A stretch of DNA of 64,000 nt from Paraburkholderia diazotrophica (GTDB taxonomy: Bacteria > Pseudomonadota > Gammaproteobacteria > Burkholderiales > Burkholderiaceae). Under the pieces are notes generated by a model, which saw nothing but the letters and a program-made list of their open reading frames with translations, was not told the origin of the DNA and did not search any database. The position numbers were made by a program, and so were the translations under genes. Position 1 is the stretch's first letter. The number at the start of each line of letters is the position of its first letter. This document shows positions 33,213 to 41,664 of the stretch, piece after piece. The stretch lies in assembly GCF_900108945.1 (NCBI RefSeq), contig NZ_FNYE01000012.1, forward strand, positions 62,001-126,000, read 5' to 3'.

Positions 33213-33255
33213 AGGCAGTCACTACTAAAATTTTTATTCTCTCGTACAAAAGGGG

Positions 33256-33284
33256 TTGACACGATTCGGTGCCTTCTACATAAT
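33256..33284 (+). promoter_or_regulatory. Promoter of the tRNA-Gly/tRNA-Cys unit
   Basis: TTGACA (33256-33261) matches the -35 consensus and CATAAT (33279-33284) matches five of six -10 bases, with a 17-base spacer. Transcription would start near 33291, about 58 bases before tRNA-Gly. Confidence 0.85.
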
Positions 33285-33348
33285 CTCGTTTCTCCGGTGA
33301 ACGCGGTAACAAACAACGCGAAACACTGGGAAACAGTAGAAGCAAAAC

Positions 33349-33424
33349 GCGGGAGTAGCTCAGTTGGTAGAGCGCAACCTTGCCAAGGTTGAGGTCGCGA
33401 GTTCGAGACTCGTCTCCCGCTCCA
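33349..33424 (+). tRNA. tRNA-Gly (anticodon GCC)
   Basis: Complete 76-base cloverleaf with encoded CCA. The acceptor stem is GCGGGAG/CTCCCGC. The anticodon stem is CAACC/GGTTG around the loop TTGCCAA, giving anticodon GCC. The T-arm contains GTTCGAGAC. It is the first tRNA of a unit that continues to tRNA-Cys 136 bases downstream. Confidence 0.97.
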
Positions 33425-33560
33425 AAAACATAGGAAAAAAAAGCTTCCCTTTTTGTTTGATGCTTCGGCAGAAGCGTTGAGCTCAACTGGCCTTAGGGTC
33501 AATGCACAAAATCTGCGAGCCGTTGCCAATGCAACAGAGTACGGTCCGCAGTCCGCTTAC

Positions 33561-33634
33561 GGCGCGATAGCAAAGCGGTTATGCAGCGGCCTGCAAAGCC
33601 GTGTAGGCCGGTTCGACTCCGGCTCGCGCCTCCA
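33561..33634 (+). tRNA. tRNA-Cys (anticodon GCA)
   Basis: Complete 74-base cloverleaf with encoded CCA. The acceptor stem is GGCGCGA/TCGCGCC. The anticodon loop is CTGCAAA, anticodon GCA. The T-arm is GCCGG/CCGGC around TTCGACT. It is followed by a strong palindromic terminator three bases after the CCA end. Confidence 0.96.
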
Positions 33635-33636
33635 GC

Positions 33637-33670
33637 AAAGAAAAGCCCCGACATGTCGGGGCTTTTCTTT
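33637..33670 (+). terminator. Perfectly palindromic terminator after tRNA-Cys
   Basis: All 34 bases form one perfect inverted repeat (left arm AAAGAAAAGCCCCGACA, right arm its complement) ending in a T-rich stretch. It terminates the tRNA unit and would work equally well for transcripts from the other strand. Confidence 0.9.
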
Positions 33671-33815
33671 TGTTCGCGTTCTTTTCTGCTTTCTTTCTTC
33701 CGCGTGCGTTCGAGCGTGAGCACCAAGCGACCGGCCGTCTCGCCTTCGTCCCATCGTCGCGGCATAATCGGCCCGTTGACGTCCAACGGATGTCTGTCTC
33801 ACACAAGTCAATCTC

Positions 33816-34316
33816 ATGACCGAGCATCAATCTACCGGCACCAAAGAGACGACGCATATCGACTGGCGCTGGAAAGCGTTTGACGATCTGACCAACGTCG
33901 AGGTCTACGACATGCTGGCCGCGCGTGCGGCCGTGTTCGTGATCGAGCAGAACTGTCTGTACGGCGATGTCGACGGTCTCGATCCCGAGGCCTGGCATCT
34001 GTTCGCCTATGGCGCGCCAGAAGCCGGCGCGCGCGCAAAGCTCGCCGGCTATCTGCGCGTGCTGCTGCCCGACGACCAGGATGCAGACATCCGCATCGGC
34101 CGCGTGCTGACGACAGCCGGGTTTCGCGGCCAAGGGCTCGGCAGCGCGATGCTCGAACGTGTGCTTGGCCATATCTATGCGCAGTGGCCGGGCACGCCCG
34201 TGCGTCTGCACGCGCAAGCGCATCTGCAGGCGTTCTATGGTGCGTTCGGCTTCGAGCCGATTTCGGAAGTCCACGAAGAGGACGGCATCCCGCATATCTG
34301 GATGCGTTCTTCCTGA
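33816..34316 (+). CDS. elaA: GNAT family N-acetyltransferase, ElaA type
   Basis: Acetyltransferase of 166 residues of the ElaA group of the GNAT superfamily. The acetyl-CoA binding motif is visible as RVLTTAGFRGQGLGSAMLE (R-x-x-G-x-G/A in RGQGLG). The N-terminal YDMLAARAAVFVIEQNCLY and the C-terminal FYGAFGFEPISEVHEEDGIPH are typical of ElaA. The acceptor substrate is unknown. It stands alone on the plus strand between the tRNA terminator and the convergent ctaG gene, which ends 12 bp away. Confidence 0.88.
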   Translation: MTEHQSTGTKETTHIDWRWKAFDDLTNVEVYDMLAARAAVFVIEQNCLYGDVDGLDPEAWHLFAYGAPEAGARAKLAGYLRVLLPDDQDADIRIGRVLTTAGFRGQGLGSAMLERVLGHIYAQWPGTPVRLHAQAHLQAFYGAFGFEPISEVHEEDGIPHIWMRSS

Positions 34317-34327
34317 AGCGCAGTGGC

Positions 34328-35218
34328 TCAATGCTGTCTGACGGGCAGCGCGCGCGATGACGCTTTCGACTGAACGGATGTCGTCTGCGGCGCGCGCTTC
34401 TCGTTGCGAAGTCGCGTGCGCGCCGACAGTCTCATCCAGTGCCTCAGCGCGACCAGCGCGCCGATCACGCTCATCATCGAACCGGGTATCCACAGCAAGA
34501 GTCCGCCGATCTGTTGATCGCGCATCGGACTGAGCCATGTGAACGCGCGCCCACAAATTGAATAGATCGGGTAAAGCTCGCGGGGCGTAAAGAAAATAAA
34601 TGCGCCGAGCAGGATCTGCGGCGGGATCGCCGCGACGACGATCAGAATACGGCGTCCCGGTGACAGCCGCGCGGGCGGCGCGGGCCGCGAATCGAGCACG
34701 AGCCACCAGAACATCAGCCCGTCGATCACCATGCTCCAGTTCATCACGCGATACAGCCGCCAGTCGAGCATCGCGACGAAGTGGATCGGCGAAAGCAGCC
34801 AGAAATAGATCAGTCCAACGAACAGAACGACGGCGACAACAGGATGGAACAGCAGGTCGAGCGTGATGCGCACCCAACGCGTCTGCAACGCGGGCCGCAA
34901 GAAACGTTGCCGCCATACGAACGGAATGCCTGCGCGCATCGCCGCGCCCGGATACGACAGCGCGATAAAAAATGGCCCGAGATGATGCAGCACCAGATGC
35001 TGCGCGCGATGCATGAAGAACTCGTGCTCGAAGTAGTAATCGAGCCGCGTATGCAGCGCGATATAAAGTGCGACCAGCCCGAACCAGAACGAGAGTTGCC
35101 GCGCCACCGACACCTTCGCCTTGCGCACGCCGCGCGCGAACAGCAGCGCGGCAATCAGCATGACGATCACGACGGTCGGCGACGGCTCCCACGGTTCGAG
35201 CCAGTAGAGCAGGTTCAT
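34328..35218 (-). CDS. ctaG: Cytochrome c oxidase assembly factor, CtaG (Caa3) family
   Basis: Integral membrane protein of 296 residues with about seven membrane segments, of the Caa3_CtaG family found with aa3/caa3-type oxidases. The conserved histidine-rich region HEFFMHRAQHLVLHHLGPF is visible near residues 64-82 and may bind copper or heme. It is unrelated to the Cox11-type protein that is also called CtaG in some species. It is the last gene of a minus-strand set sco-pcuAC-ctaG, nine bases after pcuAC. The C-terminal 30 residues are basic and cytoplasmic in appearance. Confidence 0.85.
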   Translation of the reverse strand: MNLLYWLEPWEPSPTVVIVMLIAALLFARGVRKAKVSVARQLSFWFGLVALYIALHTRLDYYFEHEFFMHRAQHLVLHHLGPFFIALSYPGAAMRAGIPFVWRQRFLRPALQTRWVRITLDLLFHPVVAVVLFVGLIYFWLLSPIHFVAMLDWRLYRVMNWSMVIDGLMFWWLVLDSRPAPPARLSPGRRILIVVAAIPPQILLGAFIFFTPRELYPIYSICGRAFTWLSPMRDQQIGGLLLWIPGSMMSVIGALVALRHWMRLSARTRLRNEKRAPQTTSVQSKASSRALPVRQH

Positions 35219-35227
35219 CGTATGGCG

Positions 35228-35707
35228 TTACTTCGCTTGCGCGGGTGACTTGACCGCGAACGGCGCATCGAGCGTTTCGCCGTCGGAGAACTGCAGCTTC
35301 AGGTGAACCGTGTCGCCCGGCGCGATCTTGTGCTTCGCGTCTTCGAGCATCACGTGATAGCCGCCGGGCGCGATCGCGGCCTGGCCGTGCGCGGGCACCG
35401 TCAGCTTGTTGACCATCACCATCTTTTGCGTCGAGCCGCTGGAGACCGTCTGATGCAACATCGCGCTGCTGTAATCGGCGCTCGAAATGTCGACGAGATC
35501 GACGGGCTTGTCGCTCGAATTGGTTAGCGTCACATACGCGGCCGCGGGCAGGTTGTTGGGCAGCCAGCGCACCCACGCGTTTTGCGCGGCGATGGCCTGC
35601 TTGCTGTCGGCTGCATGCGCGGCGATGCTGCCTGTCGCGACGAACGCGATGGCGGCGGCGCACGTGAGCGCGTGGATTGTCGAAAGCGTTTTGATTTTTT
35701 GTGTCAT
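35228..35707 (-). CDS. Periplasmic copper chaperone PCu(A)C
   Basis: Periplasmic Cu(I)-binding protein of 159 residues that hands copper to Sco or to the CuA site of cytochrome oxidase. A signal peptide ends near AAHAAD (about residue 33). The copper motif H(M)-x10-M-x21-H-x-M is visible: MLHQ (Met83, His85), a Met near 96-98, and HVM (His118, Met120). The start at 35707 (MTQKIKTLST) is supported by CAGG just upstream; a start eight codons earlier at 35728 would overlap the sco stop. The gene follows sco by 17 bp and precedes ctaG by 9 bp, so the three should be one operon. Confidence 0.9.
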   Translation of the reverse strand: MTQKIKTLSTIHALTCAAAIAFVATGSIAAHAADSKQAIAAQNAWVRWLPNNLPAAAYVTLTNSSDKPVDLVDISSADYSSAMLHQTVSSGSTQKMVMVNKLTVPAHGQAAIAPGGYHVMLEDAKHKIAPGDTVHLKLQFSDGETLDAPFAVKSPAQAK

Positions 35708-35724
35708 GGTGAACCTGTGAGAAA

Positions 35725-36390
35725 TCATGAGTGGTCTTCGATGATACGGCGCACGTCTTCGGCGATGACGTCGGGCGTATCGTGGTCTGTGGCAAGCAGG
35801 CGCGCGTGATTCTGCGCGTCGAAGATGTAGACGGCCGAACTGTGCGTCACCTCGTAGTTGCCATTCGGATCGCGCTTCTCCATCTGATACGCGATGCGAT
35901 AGTGCTTCGCCAGCTGTTCGATCTGCGCCTCCGTGCCCGTGAGTCCGCGCGCATGCTGGGCATCGAATGCGCCGACGTAATCGTGCAGCGCTTTCGGCGT
36001 GTCGCGCGCGGGATCGACGGTGACGAACAGAATACGCACCTTCTGCGCATCCGGCCCCAGCTTGCCGATGACCTGCATCAGCCGTCCCATTGTTTCCGGG
36101 CACACGTCCGGGCAATGCGTATAGCCGAAGTAGACGAGCGACGTGCTGCCCTTGAGCGAGCTTGCCGCGACGGGCCGGCCGTCGTCGCCTGTCAGCGTGA
36201 AATCGAGGTCCGGCAGATGGCCGCTCACGTCGGTCAGATGCCACGGCTCGCCGGAATGCGAGCATCCCGCGATGCCGAACGCCGCGATGAGCGTCGTGCC
36301 CAACGCCATGCCCAGCGCGGCGACGCGTCGTCGGATGAAAGCGTGGGAAGCGAACAGCGGCAAGTGGGACACGAGGACTTTCGGGAACAA
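35725..36390 (-). CDS. SCO1/SenC family copper metallochaperone
   Basis: Thioredoxin-fold protein of 221 residues involved in building the CuA centre of cytochrome c oxidase. The copper/redox motif is CPDVC (in FGYTHCPDVCPETMG) and the distal histidine is in VTHSSAVYIF, so all three ligands are present. The N-terminus holds a basic segment, a hydrophobic stretch and a lipobox-like GIAGC near residue 43, suggesting a lipoprotein or membrane anchor; the true start may be the ATG at 36312. It is the first gene of the sco-pcuAC-ctaG set. Confidence 0.92.
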   Translation of the reverse strand: MFPKVLVSHLPLFASHAFIRRRVAALGMALGTTLIAAFGIAGCSHSGEPWHLTDVSGHLPDLDFTLTGDDGRPVAASSLKGSTSLVYFGYTHCPDVCPETMGRLMQVIGKLGPDAQKVRILFVTVDPARDTPKALHDYVGAFDAQHARGLTGTEAQIEQLAKHYRIAYQMEKRDPNGNYEVTHSSAVYIFDAQNHARLLATDHDTPDVIAEDVRRIIEDHS

Positions 36391-36783
36391 AGACAGGCTC
36401 GACGACTCGATTGAGGAGAGCGATCAACGCGTTGCGGACAGCATTTTGAACGCGACGCAAACGGCGGGCCGTGTTCGGCAACATGCCGGTAATACGGGTT
36501 GTGGCATGCAGTTATTCCGGGCCAGCGCCGTTGGGACTCTATCGCAATTTTGCGCGCGCCGTTGTACCGTGGGCTTTCGAGGCGGAAAGCGAGTCAATAT
36601 GCCGCAGAACGCTGAAAGGCGCCTGTAGCCGGATCGACGGATTTCGAATCCGTCCTGTTGGGCAAACGGTTCGGATCGCTCGCCCGCGCGACGCGCAAAC
36701 TTACTTTCTCGAAAAAACGACCGATGCGCGGTAAGATGCGCACACTTTTCCGGCTGCAAGCGGCTGAGAGGCAACGTACACCG
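36391..36783. other. sco-otsB divergent intergenic region with tRNA-like remnant
   Basis: These 393 bases separate sco (-) from otsB (+). No real gene is seen. A hairpin GACGGATT-TCG-AATCCGTC lies at 36636-36654; the same bases can be read as a tRNA anticodon arm (ACGGA/TCCGT around TTTCGAA). Bases 36619-36629 resemble the 5' end of a tRNA-Arg. The region also must hold the divergent promoters, which I cannot place with confidence. Confidence 0.5.
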
Positions 36784-37533
36784 ATGCAAGCACTTCCGGC
36801 ATTTCTGTCTCCGACGGAGACGGCATTTTTCTTCGATTTCGACGGCACGCTCGTCGATCTGGCACCGACGCCCGACGGCGTGCTGGTCCAACCCGAGGCC
36901 ATCGCGTTGCTCGCCGAATTGCGGCGTCTGACGAACGGCGCTGTGGCGATCGTGTCGGGCCGCGGCATCGACAGCATCGACCAGTTTCTCGGCATGCCCG
37001 ATCTGCCCGTCGCCGGTTTGCACGGCGCCGAGCGGCGCGACGCGAATGGCGACACGCAGCGCATCGGCTTCAACGACGAGCGGCTGCTGCGCATGGAGCA
37101 GGTGCTCGCGGACATCGTCAACGTGAATCCCGGCATGCTGCTGGAGATCAAGGGCGCTGCACTCGCGCTGCACTATCGCAACGCGCCCGATCGCGAGCCC
37201 GCCGCGCGTGAAGCGACGACCAGGCTCGTCGCCGACTATCCGGGCGCCTATGTGCTTCAGCCGGGCAAGATGGTCTATGAGATCAAGCCGAAGGACGTCG
37301 ACAAGGGCCGCGCGCTGCGCGCGTTTCTCGACGAGCCGCCGTTTACGGGCCGCACGCCCGTGTTCGCCGGCGACGACCTGACCGACGAGAAGGGCTTTGC
37401 TGTCATCAACGAACGCGGTGGCCTGTCGATCAAGGTCGGCGGCGGCGACACGATCGCGTCGGCGCGCATCGGCTCCGTGAGCGCACTGCTCGCATGGCTG
37501 TCCGAAGTCGTCTCGGCCGCGCGCAACGCATGA
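36784..37533 (+). CDS. otsB: Trehalose-6-phosphate phosphatase OtsB
   Basis: Removes the phosphate from trehalose 6-phosphate, the last step of trehalose synthesis by the OtsAB route, used as osmo- and desiccation protectant. The 249-residue HAD-family enzyme has motif I FFFDFDGTLVDLAPTPD with nucleophile and acid/base Asp, IVSGRGIDSID, the GLHGAERR segment and motif IV AGDDLTDEKGF. The start at 36784 (MQALPAFLSP) is chosen because conservation begins at residue 15; longer in-frame starts at 36658 and 36724 are possible. It is followed by otsA after 55 bp. Confidence 0.94.
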   Translation: MQALPAFLSPTETAFFFDFDGTLVDLAPTPDGVLVQPEAIALLAELRRLTNGAVAIVSGRGIDSIDQFLGMPDLPVAGLHGAERRDANGDTQRIGFNDERLLRMEQVLADIVNVNPGMLLEIKGAALALHYRNAPDREPAAREATTRLVADYPGAYVLQPGKMVYEIKPKDVDKGRALRAFLDEPPFTGRTPVFAGDDLTDEKGFAVINERGGLSIKVGGGDTIASARIGSVSALLAWLSEVVSAARNA

Positions 37534-37588
37534 TGACGTCCGCTCATCATCGCTCGACGGCCTTCGTCCCGCACGGATACCACGCGTC

Positions 37589-39013
37589 ATGAGCCGGCTG
37601 ATTATCGTATCGAACCGCGTCGCTCCGATCTCGGAAGGCGGCCCGGCAGCGGGCGGCCTCGCGGTCGGCGTGTATGACGCGCTGAAGGAAACGGGCGGCA
37701 TGTGGTTCGGCTGGAGCGGCGAGGTGCTCGGTTCTGGCCAGCCGGAAATCAGGCTGGAAGAGCGCGGCCCCGTGACGTTCGCGACCGTCGGCCTCGTGCG
37801 CCGCGACTACGACCAGTATTACCGGGGCTTTTCGAACGCGACGCTGTGGCCCGCGTTCCACTATCGGCCGGATCTGCTGCAATTCGACCGGCACGATTTC
37901 GAGGGCTATTGCCGCGTGAACACGCGGCTTGCGCAGCAACTGGTGCCGCTTCTGCGCGACGACGACGTGATCTGGGTACATGACTATCACCTGATCCCGT
38001 TCGCGCAGGCGTTGCGCACGGCGGGCGTGAAGAACCGCATCGGCTTCTTTCTTCACATTCCGTTTCCGGCGGCGCAAGTGCTGCTTGCCGTGCCGCCGCA
38101 TCGCGCGCTCGTCGAGGCGCTCTGTTCGTTCGATCTGCTCGGCTTCCAGACGAAGCCCGATCTGCGCGCGTTCTGCGATTACATCGTCAACGAGGCGAGC
38201 GGCACTGTCGATACGTCGGCGCAAGGGCCGAGCATCGTCCATGCGTTCGGCCGCGCGTTGCGCGCGGCGGCCTATCCGATCGGCGTGTATCCCGACGAGA
38301 TCGCCGAACTGGCCAAGGCAGGCGAGCACGACAAGCCGGTGCGCACGATCGAAGCGACGCTGCATGCGCGCAAGCTGATCATGAGCGTCGACCGGCTCGA
38401 TTATTCGAAGGGGCTCGTCGAGCGTTTTCGTGCGTTCGAGCGGCTGCTCGAACATGCGCCCGCGTATCGCGACAAGGTGTCGTTCCTGCAGATCGCGCCG
38501 CCGACGCGTTCCGATCTGCACGCGTATCAGGAAATCCGCTTGCAGCTCGAAGGTGAATCGGGGCGCATCAATGGCCGCTTCGCTGAACTCGACTGGACGC
38601 CGATCCGCTATATCCATCGGCAATATGAACGGCCCGTGCTCGCGGCGCTGTTCCGCACGGCGCACGTCGGCTACGTGACGCCGTTGCGCGACGGGATGAA
38701 TCTCGTCGCGAAGGAGTATGTGTCGGCGCAAGACCCGGAAGACCCCGGCGTGCTGGTGCTGTCGCGTTTCGCCGGCGCGGCGCACGAATTGACGGGTGCG
38801 CTGATCGTCAATCCCGTCGACGTCGACGGCATGGCCGATGCGCTCGGCACTGCACTGTCGATGCCGCTCGCCGAACGCAAAGCCCGCTACGAGGACATGA
38901 TCGCGCAGCTGCGCGAGAACAACGTGTCCGTGTGGCGCGACAACTTCATGCGCGATTTGCAGCAGGTGTCCGGCGACGAGGAGAGGGTGGCGAACGAAGC
39001 CGCGGCGGGTTGA
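37589..39013 (+). CDS. otsA: Trehalose-6-phosphate synthase OtsA
   Basis: Glycosyltransferase family 20 enzyme that joins UDP-glucose and glucose 6-phosphate to trehalose 6-phosphate. The 474-residue protein shows the N-terminal glucose-6-phosphate loop SNRVAPISEGGPAAGGLAVG, WVHDYHLIPF, the GFFLHIPFPAAQVL segment, VDRLDYSKGL and the C-terminal sugar-binding LRDGMNLVAKEYVSAQ. These are the diagnostic GT20 motifs. Gene order otsB then otsA is the reverse of the translation-coupled order often drawn, but both orders are known. A very strong terminator follows after 44 bp. Confidence 0.96.
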   Translation: MSRLIIVSNRVAPISEGGPAAGGLAVGVYDALKETGGMWFGWSGEVLGSGQPEIRLEERGPVTFATVGLVRRDYDQYYRGFSNATLWPAFHYRPDLLQFDRHDFEGYCRVNTRLAQQLVPLLRDDDVIWVHDYHLIPFAQALRTAGVKNRIGFFLHIPFPAAQVLLAVPPHRALVEALCSFDLLGFQTKPDLRAFCDYIVNEASGTVDTSAQGPSIVHAFGRALRAAAYPIGVYPDEIAELAKAGEHDKPVRTIEATLHARKLIMSVDRLDYSKGLVERFRAFERLLEHAPAYRDKVSFLQIAPPTRSDLHAYQEIRLQLEGESGRINGRFAELDWTPIRYIHRQYERPVLAALFRTAHVGYVTPLRDGMNLVAKEYVSAQDPEDPGVLVLSRFAGAAHELTGALIVNPVDVDGMADALGTALSMPLAERKARYEDMIAQLRENNVSVWRDNFMRDLQQVSGDEERVANEAAAG

Positions 39014-39057
39014 TCTCCGCGCGCTCTTGATGTTTCCATATGCACAGTGCAGGCACA

Positions 39058-39090
39058 AAAAAGCCGCTTCGAAGTTCGAAGCGGCTTTTT
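39058..39090 (+). terminator. Terminator between otsA and the ABC exporter
   Basis: AAAAAGCCGCTTCGAA (39058-39073) pairs with TTCGAAGCGGCTTTTT (39075-39090) in a near-perfect 16-bp inverted repeat; the innermost pairs would open to form the loop. A and T runs at both sides make it active in both directions, ending otsA (+) and the exporter gene (-). Confidence 0.9.
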
Positions 39091-39123
39091 CTTATTGGCG
39101 ATCAGCCGGTGAAGCGCCGCGCG

Positions 39124-41055
39124 TCAGGCCACATGCTGCTCGTCGAACTTCTTGCCGCCGACGTGCAGCGTCGACTGCTTGCCGTACTGCTTCGCAAGCA
39201 GATCGCGATACAGGCCCGGACGGTTGCGCAGTTCTTCGGGGCTGCCGTCGTCGATGACCCTGCCCGCGCTCATCACGATGATGCGGTCGAAGTTGTGCAG
39301 CGTCGACAGGCGGTGCGCGATCGCGACCACCGTGCGGCCGACCATCAGCCGGTCGAGCGCTTTCTGGATCGCTTCTTCGGATGCGCTGTCGAGCGCGGAC
39401 GTTGCTTCGTCGAGCAGCAGGATCGGCGAGTTCTTCAGGATCGCGCGCGCAATTGCGATGCGTTGCCGCTGGCCGCCCGAGAGCTTCACGCCGCGATCGC
39501 CGACGATCGTATCGAAGCCTTCCGGCATCGCTTCGATGAAGTCCGTGCAGCGGGCATCGCGCGCGGCGGCGATCACGTCTTCCCGCGTTGCTTCCGGCCG
39601 TCCATACGCGATGTTCTCGTAGACCGTGCGATGGAGCAGCGAGATGTCTTGCGGCACGAGCGCGATCGCGTGGCGCAGGCTGTCCTGCGTGATCGCGGCG
39701 ATATCCTGGCCGTCGATCATGATCCGTCCGCCCTGCGTTTCGTAGAAGCGTTGCAGCAGCGCAAGCACGGTCGACTTGCCCGCCCCCGACTTGCCGATCA
39801 GGCCGACACGCTCGCCCGGCTGGATGTCGAGATCGAAGTGATCGAGAATCGGGCGCCGCTTCGGATACGCGAACGTCACCTTCTCGAACGTCACGCGCCC
39901 GCCTTGCGGCACGAGTTCCGTTGCATCGTTGCGATCGGGCATGCCGTGCGGCTCGAGCAGCGTCTTCACGGCTTCGGCGAGGCGGGCGACGTGCTGCGTC
40001 ACGTCGACGAGCGCGACGGCCAGATCGCGCGTGCCGTGCAGGATCGTGAAGCCGAGCGAACTGACGAGCACGATGTCACCGGAGGTCGCCTTGCCCTGAT
40101 CCCACAGCCACAGCGCCCAGCCGAGCAGACCCGCCGACAGCAGCGCGGTGATCACCGCGTGCAGCAGACGCAGTTTCTCGAGGTAAAGCAGGCTTTGCTG
40201 ACGCGCGTCCATTTCCGACTTCACGGTCGCGCCAAAGCGCTTCTGTTCGCGGAACGTCATGCCGAACGCGCGCACGAGGCCCATGTTGCCGATCACGTCG
40301 ACGAGTTCGCCGTCGACGGCGGCCGCCCTCGTCGCGAAGTTGTGATGCCGCGCCGAGCCGCGGCCCGCCAGCTTGAACAGCACGACGGAGAGAATCGCCG
40401 AGCAGCTGAGCAGGCCGAGCGCCATCAGCGGATTGACGGAGACGATCATCACGATCGCGCCCGCCACGGCGATACACGGCGGCAGCACGTTCCACGCGGT
40501 CGTGTTCTCGGCCGTATAGACCGCGTTCGACGTCGCCGTGATCCGGCTCGCGAGCATGCCGGGCTGCTTCTCGGCGTAGTAGGTCGGCGAATGGCCGCTC
40601 AGGTACTGGAAGAGGTCCTTGCGCAAGTCGCCTGTGACAGCGACGAACGTGTGCGCGGCAACCCAGCCGCCGACGCGCCACAGCAGATTGTCGGCGGCAA
40701 TCAGGCCCACGAGGATCGCGAATGCGCCCCACAGCGGCCCCGGATGATGACGGCCTTCGCCGAGCACGTCGATCAGATGCTTGATCGCGTATTGCGAAGC
40801 GAGCGCACAGCCCACGGCCGCGAATACGCTGCTCAGGACGACCAGATGGGCGACCGGATGGCGGCGGATAAAGCGGAAGAGGAACGCAAGCGGCCGGTTC
40901 GCATAGCCGGAAAGCTTTGCGTTGTGTGCGTTGCGCTGGGCGATTGTCAGATGTTCCAATTGTTCAGTGGGCTTTGGGTCGGGTTTAGATCGTGCAACGG
41001 CTGTGCCTGGCGCGGCTCGTAACACCAGCGTAGGCCCCGCATTGTAAACATGCAA
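39124..41055 (-). CDS. ABC exporter, fused membrane and ATPase domains
   Basis: Half-transporter of 643 residues of the MsbA/multidrug type. Six membrane segments lie in residues ~65-340. The ATPase domain follows with Walker A GKSGAGKST, Q-loop VPQDISLL, signature LSGGQRQR, Walker B ILLLDEATSALD and the H-loop histidine in AHRLS; all catalytic parts are intact. The substrate cannot be deduced; lipid-linked saccharides or drugs are typical for the class. The first in-frame start is a TTG at 41055 without a visible Shine-Dalgarno sequence, so the N-terminus is uncertain. It is divergent from a glycosyltransferase gene across a 609-bp gap. Confidence 0.9.
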   Translation of the reverse strand: MHVYNAGPTLVLRAAPGTAVARSKPDPKPTEQLEHLTIAQRNAHNAKLSGYANRPLAFLFRFIRRHPVAHLVVLSSVFAAVGCALASQYAIKHLIDVLGEGRHHPGPLWGAFAILVGLIAADNLLWRVGGWVAAHTFVAVTGDLRKDLFQYLSGHSPTYYAEKQPGMLASRITATSNAVYTAENTTAWNVLPPCIAVAGAIVMIVSVNPLMALGLLSCSAILSVVLFKLAGRGSARHHNFATRAAAVDGELVDVIGNMGLVRAFGMTFREQKRFGATVKSEMDARQQSLLYLEKLRLLHAVITALLSAGLLGWALWLWDQGKATSGDIVLVSSLGFTILHGTRDLAVALVDVTQHVARLAEAVKTLLEPHGMPDRNDATELVPQGGRVTFEKVTFAYPKRRPILDHFDLDIQPGERVGLIGKSGAGKSTVLALLQRFYETQGGRIMIDGQDIAAITQDSLRHAIALVPQDISLLHRTVYENIAYGRPEATREDVIAAARDARCTDFIEAMPEGFDTIVGDRGVKLSGGQRQRIAIARAILKNSPILLLDEATSALDSASEEAIQKALDRLMVGRTVVAIAHRLSTLHNFDRIIVMSAGRVIDDGSPEELRNRPGLYRDLLAKQYGKQSTLHVGGKKFDEQHVA

Positions 41056-41664
41056 AAGCCATTTCGCATGGCGGTAAGGCCAATGAGGGCGCGATTATTT
41101 TCGCGACACGTACCGGTAAGCTTTCCCAGGCTGGACCCGTTGCGGGTGAAGAGGTTCACGCCATTGGCGAGAATCTTCAAGATATAATTACAGATTGCAT
41201 ACGAAGCCGGCGAGACGGTTGCTCAACGCTCGTCGACGGTTCAGCAGCGATCGTCGTCAAACGGCTCGCGGCGCCATTGCCGATGCGAGGTTCCCACTGT
41301 AAAACGCCTTGAGAAAACAAGGGTTTGCGAAGTGTTTCGCGTCTGTAACAACGTAAAGACTTTGAAATGTCGAGACCGGTCGGAGGGGCAGGCATCGATA
41401 ATGCGTGCTCGGTCCGGTCAGGAAATATCTGACAGTTTGTCAACGTCCATATGTGAGCCGCGTTTACGGCTAGAGCACAGACTTTGACATTGACCAAGCT
41501 GGCGTCTTACCCAAGCGATCCATCGCAGGAATTTCTCGAAAGAATCAGGCTCGTGTCCAACGCAGCTCGATGCTGCTTGCGAAACCGAGCGCCCTGGCGA
41601 GCAAGCGAAGTCGCTTTTACCAAACCGCAGTTTTTTGCCTGATCTTTTACGAGGAGTTCTTCAT
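41056..41664. other. Large intergenic region between ABC exporter and glycosyltransferase
   Basis: This 609-base stretch has no convincing gene; the longest frame (41177-41497, minus strand) has no family likeness, no ribosome binding site and a cysteine-rich composition unlike its neighbours. TATAAT occurs at 41183-41188 without a partner -35 at proper spacing, and TTGACA occurs at 41484-41489 with only a poor -10 (TCTTAC) behind it. The composition is less GC-rich than the neighbours, as expected for a regulatory region of two divergent genes. Confidence 0.55.

Noticed and set aside
33425..33560. Possible third tRNA between tRNA-Gly and tRNA-Cys
   Set aside because: No set of stems forming a cloverleaf could be drawn in these 136 bases.
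36471..36734. Plus-strand frame before otsB
   Set aside because: It crosses the hairpin and tRNA-like stretch, lacks a good start and shows no family pattern.
41177..41497. Minus-strand frame of 106 codons in the exporter-glycosyltransferase gap
   Set aside because: No ribosome binding site and no recognisable family; composition differs from real neighbours. Kept only as part of the intergenic description.
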